Of a stretch of 24,717 nt of DNA, positions 14,025 through 21,302 are shown in pieces (position 1 is the stretch's first letter; every line of letters starts with the position of its first letter). The DNA lies in the IMG/VR virus record IMGVR_UViG_3300007960_000175, positions 1 to 24,717 of that record; one strand, written 5' to 3'. The DNA is from a virus. The notes beneath the pieces are model-generated. The model was not told where the DNA came from. It did no database searches and saw nothing but the letters and a program-made list of their open reading frames with translations. Made by a program: the position numbers and the translations under genes.

Positions 14025-14248
14025 AATTTATTTTTAGGTTAAAAAAAGCAATTGCTAGAATTTTGATTGGATATTTTATTATCGTTAATAGTCAATTTTC
14101 TGTAGAAGCATATTCGGACTTTTCCGCTACTGAGCATATCACTTTAAATACTGTTAGGCTTGGTTGGGTAATTATAGGTGTTGCTATTTTTGATTTTATA
14201 CTTACCCCTATTTTAGAATCCCTTGTTTTTAAGGAGGAAGAAGAATGA
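14021..14248 (+). CDS. small membrane protein between GroES and GroEL
   Basis: A 75-residue product starting at TTG 14021, with AGGAG about ten bases upstream. Residues about 11-27 and 45-65 are hydrophobic enough to span a membrane, with basic residues first, so a two-span protein with both ends inside is likely. It ends KEEEE, the codons being the GroEL ribosome-binding site. Membrane association inside a chaperonin operon is unusual; the role is not known. Confidence 0.65.
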   Translation: MKFIFRLKKAIARILIGYFIIVNSQFSVEAYSDFSATEHITLNTVRLGWVIIGVAIFDFILTPILESLVFKEEEE

Positions 14249-15750
14249 TTACTTATGAAACTGAAGTGAAAGAGAAACTAATGAAAGGTATTAACATCGT
14301 TGCTGATGCAGTATCGCCTACACTTGGCCCACAAGCCAAAACAGCGATTTTGCAAGGAAACCCGCCCGTCATTATCAATGATGGTGTTACTATCACAAAG
14401 TATGTTTCTCACGAAGACCCGTATGTTCAAATGGGTATTCAAATGGTTCAAAATCTTGCGGCTCAGGCTCAAGATAAATCAGGTGATGGAACGACAACTG
14501 CGTGTATTCTAGCAAGAGAAATCTGTAAAGGTATCTTTGAAGTTTATGATGAGATTCGAAACATTCGTGAATTTCAAAAGAAGTTAGACGAAGTGCAAAC
14601 CTATGTCCTAACTCAAATTCTTGAGAAGTCAAATCCGATTGAAGAAGATGAAGTTTATGAAGTTGCTTTCATTTCCTCTAACAATGACGCTCATGTTGCT
14701 GAATTGATTACTGAAGCGGTGAAGAAAGTAGGAAAAGATGGCGTGATTACAGTTGAAGAAGGACGAACACACGAAACACGTCTTCTTCTCCGTGAAGGTG
14801 TTAGACTCGATGAAGGTTATATGAGTCATCTTATGGCTAACAACGAAAACGGAACTTGTGAGTTTGAGAATCCTCTAATCTTTATGTCTAACTTGGCCTT
14901 TAGGAACTTCCAAGACCTCATGCCTATGCTTGAAATTGCTGCTAATCAATCTCGACCTCTCCTTATCATGTGTAAGGGAATAGAAGGTTCAGCAATGAAC
15001 AACTTGATTATGAATATCCTTCAAAAGACTGTTCAGGTAGCCGCCATTCTTTCACCAAACTTCGGTGATGCTCAACTTGACGAATTGGCTGACCTTCAAT
15101 CATTGGTTGGTGGTCGAATCTTTAATTCCGAAAGCAAAGACGACGCATCCTTAGTTTCTATTGATGAGTTTGGTTCATGTGAACGGTTGATTGTCGGCAA
15201 GGAATACACAACTATCATTGGTGGTGAAGGAGATGTTGAAGACAGAATCGCTATTCTTCGAGCATTGGCTGAAGATATGAAGGGCTACGATAAGAACAGG
15301 ATTAAATCGCGTATTGCTCGCCTGAAGGGTGGTGTCGCTACAATTCAAGTCGGTGCTTCCTCAACTATGGAAATGCGTGAAACAAAAGAAAGGCTTGATG
15401 ATGCTCTAAACGCAACACGCGCCGCTCTTGCTGAAGGAATTGTTCTCGGTGGCGGTATGACCTATGCAGAAATTGGCTTTTCTTTGGATGCCTCTAACGT
15501 AGTCGAGCGAATTATTCGGTCTGCTTTGCTCACGCCTCTTTTGGTGCTTATGCAAAACTCGCTTGTTACTGATGTATCGCCAATGAACGCCTTCGATGAT
15601 GGCGGCTTTAACGCTCTTACAGGTGAGTTTGGGACATTGGAGAATGTTTATGACCCTGCTCGCGTTGCGCGTGAATCTTTCTTGGCTGCTATGTCCATTG
15701 GTAGGTTATTCCTTACTACTTCTGTGGCGGTGTTGGTTGATGGTGAGTAA
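14245..15750 (+). CDS. groEL: group I chaperonin (GroEL/Hsp60-like)
   Basis: The 501-residue protein follows group I chaperonins throughout: ADAVSPTLGP at 20-29, ND46G, GDGTTTA at 80-86, GGVATIQVGA at 362-371, RLDDALNATRAAL at 383-395 with the catalytic Asp386 equivalent of Asp398, and LGGG at 401-404. GroEL is about 548 residues; the end lacks the Gly-Gly-Met tail. Archaeal thermosomes (group II) differ in these segments and have a built-in lid, so a bacterial-type ring plus a GroES-like cap is notable. It may fold a viral structural protein, as gp31 with GroEL does for T4. It starts at an ATGA overlap behind AAGGAGGAAGAA. Confidence 0.92.
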   Translation: MITYETEVKEKLMKGINIVADAVSPTLGPQAKTAILQGNPPVIINDGVTITKYVSHEDPYVQMGIQMVQNLAAQAQDKSGDGTTTACILAREICKGIFEVYDEIRNIREFQKKLDEVQTYVLTQILEKSNPIEEDEVYEVAFISSNNDAHVAELITEAVKKVGKDGVITVEEGRTHETRLLLREGVRLDEGYMSHLMANNENGTCEFENPLIFMSNLAFRNFQDLMPMLEIAANQSRPLLIMCKGIEGSAMNNLIMNILQKTVQVAAILSPNFGDAQLDELADLQSLVGGRIFNSESKDDASLVSIDEFGSCERLIVGKEYTTIIGGEGDVEDRIAILRALAEDMKGYDKNRIKSRIARLKGGVATIQVGASSTMEMRETKERLDDALNATRAALAEGIVLGGGMTYAEIGFSLDASNVVERIIRSALLTPLLVLMQNSLVTDVSPMNAFDDGGFNALTGEFGTLENVYDPARVARESFLAAMSIGRLFLTTSVAVLVDGE

Positions 15751-16135
15751 TAGAGCAATAACAGTAAACTTGCCTGCACCACATGATGCAGAAATAATTT
15801 GTCCTATTTGCGAAGGAAATCGCTGTAAGGTTTGCAATAAAACAGGAAAGATTACCTTTACTCTAAGCCCAAAGATTCCAATTCAAAGAGCCCACATTAT
15901 CAAATATGTTCACGATAATTTGAATGATGTGGCTTTTGAATTAACTCGAATGTATGGACTTGTTCCAGATATTGAGACAAAGGAAGTAGTTCAAGTAGGA
16001 GATGGGCAGTTTGAAATTGTTCAAGTATCTTCTATTGGTGGTTCTTGTTGGATTGCTAACAGGTTAGACGAATTGGAAGCACCACGCTATTTTAGGACAT
16101 GGAAAGACCTTGAGAAATTCAAGGAGGAAATTTGA
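15740..16135 (+). CDS. protein with DnaJ-like Cys motif
   Basis: Starting at ATG 15740 (GTG 15743 possible) the product is 131 residues. Residues about 23-36 contain CPICEGNRCKVCNKTG, matching one CxxCxGxG-type zinc element of the DnaJ Cys-rich domain; DnaJ itself has four, so this is only a partial likeness. The rest is mixed alpha/beta with no J domain. It overlaps the GroEL-like stop by 11 bases. It could be a zinc protein helping the chaperonin or something unrelated. The ribosome-binding match is weak. Confidence 0.7.
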   Translation: MVSNRAITVNLPAPHDAEIICPICEGNRCKVCNKTGKITFTLSPKIPIQRAHIIKYVHDNLNDVAFELTRMYGLVPDIETKEVVQVGDGQFEIVQVSSIGGSCWIANRLDELEAPRYFRTWKDLEKFKEEI

Positions 16136-16341
16136 TGACAAGCGATGATTTTGAAATGATTGGGAGTATTCCCAGAAACTCCACCGATGTAGTAAAGGTC
16201 CGAAAGGGAAATTACTATAATATTGATGTAATTGATATTCGGTGGTTTAAAGACGATAAGATTTCCCGTAAAGGTATTCGTCTTAACCGGACAGAAGCCC
16301 GTATGCTTCTAAACCTTCTAAGGAGGGAACTAGATGATTAA
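16135..16341 (+). CDS. PC4/SUB1-like ssDNA-binding protein
   Basis: The 68-residue product has the PC4 element order: beta strands around KVRKGNYYNIDVIDIRWF and RKGIRLN, followed by an amphipathic helix ARMLLNLLRREL. PC4-fold proteins bind ssDNA as dimers and act in transcription and repair, and they occur in phages and archaea. The match is by pattern only. The preferred start is ATG 16135, seven bases after AAGGAGG; the preceding TTG is less likely. A link with the TFB at 9859 is attractive but unproven. Confidence 0.6.
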   Translation: MTSDDFEMIGSIPRNSTDVVKVRKGNYYNIDVIDIRWFKDDKISRKGIRLNRTEARMLLNLLRRELDD

Positions 16342-16606
16342 GCAAAGAATTAGTGAAATTCAGGCTAAAAAGGCTGTAAGAAATGCAAATAAAAATAGGC
16401 AGTATGGACACGGAGCAATCCCAAGATTTGTTAAACGAGCATCAGAAATCGTAGATTTATTTGCTAAGATTGTTGAAAAGAATATGGAAGTCCCTGCCGG
16501 TCAGGGTCTTCGTGGCTCACGGGTTCAACCATATAATGTTGATATTGCATATGTGCAAGCATATGACGCACTACGCCGTGTATTAGAAGGAGAGGAAGAA
16601 GAATGA
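16334..16606 (+). CDS. hypothetical basic protein ending in four Glu
   Basis: A 90-residue protein with a Lys/Arg/Asn-rich first third and a helical second half; the end EGEEEE carries the coupled ribosome-binding site GGAGAGGAAGAAGA. ATG 16334 lies eight bases after AGGAGG and overlaps the previous gene. No Cys, membrane segment or recognisable motif. Confidence 0.68.
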   Translation: MIKQRISEIQAKKAVRNANKNRQYGHGAIPRFVKRASEIVDLFAKIVEKNMEVPAGQGLRGSRVQPYNVDIAYVQAYDALRRVLEGEEEE

Positions 16607-16971
16607 ACACTAACAAACTTTATTTGGTGACTAAGAACGATAAGCAATATGCTTCTTGGGCAAAGCAAATGGGAAACAAACTAGGAAAGAATACTCTTTT
16701 GTTTGACCATTTTCAATCCCAAGTTGGTGAAATGAGATATGCAAATGAATTGGCTAAGGCTAGTTTCATTTGTTATTGGGAAATCCAAACGAGTAATAGC
16801 CTTGCGCGTCTTGCTCCTGCAATAACTCAAGCAACTCTCATTCAAATGACCCATCGTTTCTTAGAACAAGAAAAGTTTGAAGAAGTGGAAGTTACTTCCC
16901 AACTCATTTCTAACTTTTTGCGACTACTTGGGAGGCTTGATGATGAAGTATCAGAAGATGAAGAAGAGTGA
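16603..16971 (+). CDS. hypothetical protein
   Basis: This 122-residue product has a short strand near the start (KLYLVTK) and is otherwise mainly helical, with a Glu-rich C-terminal tail (DEEE). It starts at an ATGA overlap. A GTG overlapping its own stop leads nowhere (three codons), so this tail is not used for coupling in the same way. Function unknown. Confidence 0.7.
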   Translation: MNTNKLYLVTKNDKQYASWAKQMGNKLGKNTLLFDHFQSQVGEMRYANELAKASFICYWEIQTSNSLARLAPAITQATLIQMTHRFLEQEKFEEVEVTSQLISNFLRLLGRLDDEVSEDEEE

Positions 16972-17191
16972 ATGGTTAATTTTGGCTAAAATCTTACACT
17001 ATGAATACGTGGCTAAATCTATTACAGGCCGAGATACAATGTGTGAAATGATTAGAAACTTAATTTATACAGTAAATACAGAGGTGAATTTTAATGACAT
17101 GGAAAATGATGTGCAATCTGCTGGAAGCGACGGACAATCTGCTACCAAGCAAACAAATCTCAATGATTTCAAGAGAAATGGGGAATTTTGA
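16943..17191 (+). CDS. small hypothetical protein overlapping the ligase start
   Basis: From ATG 16943 (GGAGG seven bases upstream; ATG 16940 and 16958 are other options) the frame gives 82 residues, basic and helical at first and then polar and Ser/Asn/Gln-rich. It overlaps the previous gene by 29 bases and the DNA ligase gene by 98 bases. The polar tail coincides with that overlap, so the tail may be poorly constrained. Function unknown. Confidence 0.5.
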   Translation: MKYQKMKKSEWLILAKILHYEYVAKSITGRDTMCEMIRNLIYTVNTEVNFNDMENDVQSAGSDGQSATKQTNLNDFKRNGEF

Positions 17192-18620
17192 AAACAAGAG
17201 TAGTCTTTTGGCTATTCTTGCTATGGAATACCCGTCAAACAACATAGGACTTGCGAGGGCAAAGAAGTGGGTAGCAAACGTATTTGATATCCACGATGAA
17301 GAGATTGATGGAGATTATGTTGTCTATGAAGACATGGGCGACGTGGTTTATTTCTTAGATTCTTCAGCAGAATCAAACGGAGAAACTTCAATCAATACTA
17401 TTCTTCGTATTCTTGGCTCTGATTGCTCAGGTGTAGGTTCAGATTCTTACAGGGTATTTGAAGGTTTAATGAATTCCCTTTCTTCTCTTGAGCGGAAGTG
17501 GTTCATGCGTTATTGGCTACGAACCCCTCGTAATGGTATTAACAAGGGAAATGTAGTTAAGATGCTAGCAAAGCATTTTAATAAGAAGGTAACTGATGTG
17601 AAGAAGCACGTTTCTTTTAACACTATTGAGAATGTTTGTCAATACTATATGGGTAATATGGAACCCCCTATGGTTCTGAATCACGGAACATTTGTTGCTC
17701 CTATGTTAGCAAAATCTGTTCCTCTTAACAAGTGGCCTAAGAATAAAATTGTGGATTACAAGTATGACGGTAATCGTTACCAAATTCATAAGAAAGGAGA
17801 CAATGTAATTATCTTCAACCGCAAGGGTTCAATTACTACACAACAATATCCTGATGTTGTTGAGATTATTCGTGCTTATGATTGTGATAACGCTATCTTT
17901 GACGGTGAAATCTATCCGGTGAACACAGATGGTTCACCTGCGCCACATCAGAACTTAGGAACCCGCGTTCATTCTAAGGACCATGCAGAAGCGGTTAGAA
18001 GATGCCCTGTGGCTTGGGTAATCTTCGATTGCTTGAAGATGAACGGTGAAGTCGTAATGGACCGCACATACACGCATAGGCTTCAGGTTATGCAAGGCTT
18101 AGGCAACCAAGCCCACCGACAACTTGAGGGAGATGCAATCGCTTTCTATCATCAGGCAATTAATGACGGTTTCGAGGGCATTATCGTAAAAGATGCGAAT
18201 GCCAAATATCAGCCCGGAAAACGTTCTGTTTCTTGGGTTAAACATAAACCACCACGAATAGAGTTAGATGTTGTAATTGTTGCAGGTGCATATGGTGAAG
18301 GAAAACGCTCAGGTGTGTTTGGAACCTATGAGATTGCAGTTAAGTCAGGTGGTTTATATATTGTGGTCGGTTCGGTTGGAACCGGCTTCTCAGATGCAGA
18401 TTTGATTAGATTAACTAATGATTTGCGTAAGAACATCGAATCAGTAAAGAATGGAAAGTATCAATTCCTTCCGAGAATCGTTCTCGAAGTTAGTGCTGAT
18501 TTGATTACTCGTGATGCTAAAGGAAACATTGGTCTTCGATTTCCTAGAGTAACGAGAATCCGTGATGATAAGTTTCCTCAGGACATTAATACAATTGAAG
18601 ACGTTATGGAGATGATGTGA
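17094..18620 (+). CDS. lig: ATP-dependent DNA ligase
   Basis: The 508-residue ligase is of the archaeal/eukaryotic LIG1 type. Motif I is KYDGNR with AMP-accepting Lys223; motif III FDGEI lies at 269-273, IIIa WVIFDC at 308-313, IV EGIIVKD at 361-367 and V WVKHK at 381-385. The N-terminal 200 residues form the DNA-binding domain and the C-terminal 120 an OB fold. It would seal nicks during viral replication. Archaeal ligases are about 560-600 residues, so this one is compact. ATG 17094 is favoured by GAGGTGA six bases upstream; later in-frame ATGs at 17163 or 17178 cannot be excluded because of the overlap with the preceding gene. Confidence 0.94.
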   Translation: MTWKMMCNLLEATDNLLPSKQISMISREMGNFENKSSLLAILAMEYPSNNIGLARAKKWVANVFDIHDEEIDGDYVVYEDMGDVVYFLDSSAESNGETSINTILRILGSDCSGVGSDSYRVFEGLMNSLSSLERKWFMRYWLRTPRNGINKGNVVKMLAKHFNKKVTDVKKHVSFNTIENVCQYYMGNMEPPMVLNHGTFVAPMLAKSVPLNKWPKNKIVDYKYDGNRYQIHKKGDNVIIFNRKGSITTQQYPDVVEIIRAYDCDNAIFDGEIYPVNTDGSPAPHQNLGTRVHSKDHAEAVRRCPVAWVIFDCLKMNGEVVMDRTYTHRLQVMQGLGNQAHRQLEGDAIAFYHQAINDGFEGIIVKDANAKYQPGKRSVSWVKHKPPRIELDVVIVAGAYGEGKRSGVFGTYEIAVKSGGLYIVVGSVGTGFSDADLIRLTNDLRKNIESVKNGKYQFLPRIVLEVSADLITRDAKGNIGLRFPRVTRIRDDKFPQDINTIEDVMEMM

Positions 18621-18949
18621 TGACTAGAACATATAAATACTTTTTAGATAACCAAAGTGCAGCAATGGAAATTGAAAAGATGAAGAAGGATGAAGTAGGT
18701 AAGGCTATCAAAATTACCTATGATAGAATTCGTTCTCAATTCTATATTCTCCGTAATCTTCATTCTCGCTTGGGTGATATCAGGAATGCACCTCCTACAG
18801 ATTCAAAGAGGAAAATTGCAAAACTCTTGAAAATCAAGTCAACCAATAACCGTGAAGAGAGATTGATGGCTATTATTGACGCGGCAAGGACTTTCATTGA
18901 AACAGACAATTTTGATGCAGCAAAAGCGATTTTGAAACAGGAGGTTTAA
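18620..18949 (+). CDS. hypothetical helical protein
   Basis: The 109-residue product is nearly all helical and basic. ATG 18620 shares one base with the ligase stop and has GGAG about eight bases upstream; a GTG at 18617 is the alternative. It has no Cys or recognisable motif. Its position between the ligase and histone-fold genes suggests a DNA-related function without proving one. Confidence 0.7.
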   Translation: MTRTYKYFLDNQSAAMEIEKMKKDEVGKAIKITYDRIRSQFYILRNLHSRLGDIRNAPPTDSKRKIAKLLKIKSTNNREERLMAIIDAARTFIETDNFDAAKAILKQEV

Positions 18950-18951
18950 AC

Positions 18952-19407
18952 ATGATTAAAGAAGGACAGTTTACTATTATTGAAGGAAAAACCTTTCAAG
19001 TCGTTAGAATTGAAGATGAATTTGCCTATCTTCACAACGTCGAAACCTATATGGGTCGCCCAAGAAAGATGCTTCTGAGCCGAGTCCCATACTTCGATGA
19101 GAGCGGGCAACTGATTGTTCCAGAAATCAAGAAAACGCAGATTCCTAGGAGGAAACTAATTTCAAAAATAAATATTAGAGAGATTGCTAAAGAGAAAACA
19201 GATAAACAGGTTTCAAAGAAAGCAATAATGTTTATTGAAGAGCAGGTCCGTTTCTTGTGTGAATATCTTATTATCAATGCCGATGAAACTGCTGATAAAC
19301 ATAATCATACAAGAATTGGACCTGAACACGTTAGTCACGTCCAATTTCCTGAACTCAATACTGAAGTATGCATTGACCACAAAAAATATATTGAGGATGG
19401 TCTTTGA
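18952..19407 (+). CDS. histone-fold protein with extra N-terminal domain
   Basis: Residues about 72-130 fit the histone fold of archaeal histones: helix NIREIAKEKT, then VSKKA matching the VSDDA of HMfB, then a long helix 92-117, then TRIGPEHV matching TIKAEDI. The alignment with HMfB from VS to the end needs almost no gap (one residue). The N-terminal 65 residues are beta-rich, perhaps SH3-like, followed by a basic IPRRKLISK linker. Histone folds dimerise and wrap DNA; transcription factors use them too. A virus could use it to package or mask its genome or to interfere with host chromatin. GGAGGTTT lies just before the ATG. Confidence 0.72.
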   Translation: MIKEGQFTIIEGKTFQVVRIEDEFAYLHNVETYMGRPRKMLLSRVPYFDESGQLIVPEIKKTQIPRRKLISKINIREIAKEKTDKQVSKKAIMFIEEQVRFLCEYLIINADETADKHNHTRIGPEHVSHVQFPELNTEVCIDHKKYIEDGL

Positions 19408-19764
19408 ATGTATCAAGATAGCCTCATCCAAGAATGGTTAACCCGCTTTGATGATTTAACATCGTTTAGTTTTATGGTTTATTTTGAATTAGATGAACCA
19501 ACTTTACAGTTTTTAGCAAAGGGTTTAGTGGCGAGGTTGAATTTTATTGGTGATGAAGGTCTTTTTGCTGTTGTTCATGACACAGTTGATGAAGAACTAG
19601 CAAAGGCATTAGGGACATATAGAGGAACATCCTTTACTATTATTTTTCCGGGAATGTGTGAAGATTTAGAACCATTGATTGAAGACACTATTTTGGAAGG
19701 ACTCAAATTTATTAGAGTTAAGGCTGAGTATTTAGGTATTACAAAGGTGAATGATTATGTATAA
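19408..19764 (+). CDS. hypothetical protein
   Basis: A 118-residue acidic, mixed alpha/beta protein. The ATG directly follows the histone-fold stop, with GAGGATGG upstream. It has a hydrophobic strand SFTIIFPGM near residue 75. No motif was recognised, and it lacks the features of an E2 enzyme even though it has one Cys. It overlaps the next gene by eight bases. Confidence 0.7.
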   Translation: MYQDSLIQEWLTRFDDLTSFSFMVYFELDEPTLQFLAKGLVARLNFIGDEGLFAVVHDTVDEELAKALGTYRGTSFTIIFPGMCEDLEPLIEDTILEGLKFIRVKAEYLGITKVNDYV

Positions 19765-20152
19765 TAGAGATATGCTTACAGGTATCTATCTTGCTCATTC
19801 TAAGATTGATTTTCACATTGAGCATTCTAACACAGTTAGCATTGGCTACACAGTTAGAATCCGTGTAAATCTTAGAGCCGAGTTAGATTTCTTGGAAGGA
19901 GTAAAGCGAAGCCTTTTTCAACATGGAATTGAAAGTGTTCTAAAAGAAAAGGAAAACAAGACACGTCCCAAGCCAATTCTAAAAATTGGTGGGATTAAGA
20001 ATCTGTATCTTCTTACAGAGATGGTATCAGATTTACCTGATTCTAAAAATGAATGGTCAAACTTTAGAAAGGCCGTTGAAATTATCAGTAACAAAGAGCA
20101 TTTAGAATTGGAAGGAATTGAAAAATTAATGGAACTCAAAGGTGTGCTATAA
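19757..20152 (+). CDS. degenerate LAGLIDADG-fold protein
   Basis: The 131-residue product follows the order of a single LAGLIDADG domain: N-terminal helix, GYTVRIRVNLRAELDFLEGV strand-helix, LKIGGIKNLYLL, and an end with KNEWSNFRKAVEII, then KEHLELEGIEKL, which is typical of the family's C-terminus. The LAGLIDADG helix itself is replaced by TGIYLAHSKIDF without the acidic catalytic residue, so endonuclease activity is unlikely. It may be a domesticated DNA-binding protein. ATG 19757 is preferred because AAGGTGA lies six bases upstream. Confidence 0.6.
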   Translation: MYNRDMLTGIYLAHSKIDFHIEHSNTVSIGYTVRIRVNLRAELDFLEGVKRSLFQHGIESVLKEKENKTRPKPILKIGGIKNLYLLTEMVSDLPDSKNEWSNFRKAVEIISNKEHLELEGIEKLMELKGVL

Positions 20153-20997
20153 TGGGATTAACTAATTTGAATAAAAAGAGAGCAATTCTAATTACCGGAA
20201 AACCCGGAACAGGAAAATCAACAAAGGCTCTCACGTTTTGTGAAGACCCCTTGATTTTGTTTGCTAACGAAGCAGATACGACTGACTTGGGTTCATTCCC
20301 AACAGATAGAGGTATTGTGATTGAAGATGTTCACCATAAGCCGAACAAGGAAGACATTCTGTATATCTTGAGGAATTACAAGGGCCAAGTAGTTTTGACT
20401 TCTATTAACGAGAAGTCGGTTCCTCAAGAAATCAAGAATATGTGTGAAATTAAGAGAGCAGGTAGTGTGAATTACCTTCGTGATTCAATCATGGGAATTG
20501 CACCTCGTAGTGATGCTCCTTCAATGACTGAGTTAGATACGTTCTCTCTTGTTCAAATGTATCTAAAAGAAACTAATAGAGATAGGGTTGCTGATGCTCT
20601 TATCTTTAACAAGCCATCAGATACTCAAATTGTTTCTTGGCTTGTTGAAAATATGCACCCTAACAGATTAATTTTTGTTGATGGTGTAGTGAAGAGAAGG
20701 TGGTCTTCTGATTATTTTTATCAGATGCTCGCTTATGCTCATCAAGGTAATTCATTCGGGAGAGTATCAATGCCTAAGAGTAATACTTACTCGAAGGTTC
20801 CACCAATTTGTCGTAAACTCGGAGTTAAGAATGAAAGACTTCTTCGACAACTTCTTAAAGATGAAGAGTTTGTTAATATGGCAAAGAAGAAATTAAACAA
20901 CGCTGAATGTCGAATTTTAGGCATCGGTGAAAAGAAACGAAGAAAGAAAACGGACCCCGTTGTTTATGACGTGGGTTCATTAGAATTATTTATGTGA
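20152..20997 (+). CDS. AAA+ ATPase, probable clamp-loader large-subunit-like protein
   Basis: The 281-residue protein has a Walker A motif GKPGTGKS at 16-23 and a Walker-B-like IVIEDVHH at 55-62, then a helical middle and a very basic stretch KKRRKK before the end. The last residues, GSLELFM, resemble a PCNA-interacting (PIP) motif, which archaeal RFC large subunits carry at their C-terminus. It is encoded two genes before the RFC small subunit. A different AAA+ role is possible, as the sensor and arginine-finger positions are not clear. The ATG follows AAAGGTG and overlaps the previous stop. Confidence 0.7.
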   Translation: MGLTNLNKKRAILITGKPGTGKSTKALTFCEDPLILFANEADTTDLGSFPTDRGIVIEDVHHKPNKEDILYILRNYKGQVVLTSINEKSVPQEIKNMCEIKRAGSVNYLRDSIMGIAPRSDAPSMTELDTFSLVQMYLKETNRDRVADALIFNKPSDTQIVSWLVENMHPNRLIFVDGVVKRRWSSDYFYQMLAYAHQGNSFGRVSMPKSNTYSKVPPICRKLGVKNERLLRQLLKDEEFVNMAKKKLNNAECRILGIGEKKRRKKTDPVVYDVGSLELFM

Positions 20998-21002
20998 TTA
21001 TT

Positions 21003-21302
21003 ATGGGAACTAAAGTAAGTAAATTTAAAAAACGCAAAACACTTAACAAAGCATTTGATATTGTTAATGCTAGCGAAAGCCCTCTACTATGTAGAGAAAT
21101 AGTAGAGAAAATTGAAGATGATTCTATTACGGTAGGAAGATTGTCGCAATGGCTTAAAGCAGATAAAAGATTCAAAAAAACAATGACTAGAATTTATGTT
21201 CCTGCTGATACACTTAACCAATATTATAGTGGAGGACATATATATGAATACACAATTTTCAATGAAGGAGAAGATTTAAATGTTGTGGACAGAAAAGTAT
21301 AG
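21003..21302 (+). CDS. small winged-helix-like protein
   Basis: The 99-residue product is basic at the N-terminus and has a pattern like a winged helix: AFDIVNASESPLLCREIVEKI, LSQWLKADKRFKK and a strand TRIYVP. It may bind DNA or be a clamp-loader partner. GTG 20994 is an alternative start; neither has a strong ribosome-binding site, which suggests coupling to the gene upstream. It overlaps the RFC small-subunit start by 23 bases. Confidence 0.65.
   Translation: MGTKVSKFKKRKTLNKAFDIVNASESPLLCREIVEKIEDDSITVGRLSQWLKADKRFKKTMTRIYVPADTLNQYYSGGHIYEYTIFNEGEDLNVVDRKV

Noticed and set aside
16968-16979. GTG start overlapping the stop of the gene at 16603
   Set aside because: It ends after three codons, so no gene follows from it.
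19408-19764. E2-like enzyme candidate because it has a Cys after a strand
   Set aside because: No G-x-ICLD or HPN-like element, wrong helix order, and the Cys is followed by an acidic helix; nothing supports E2.
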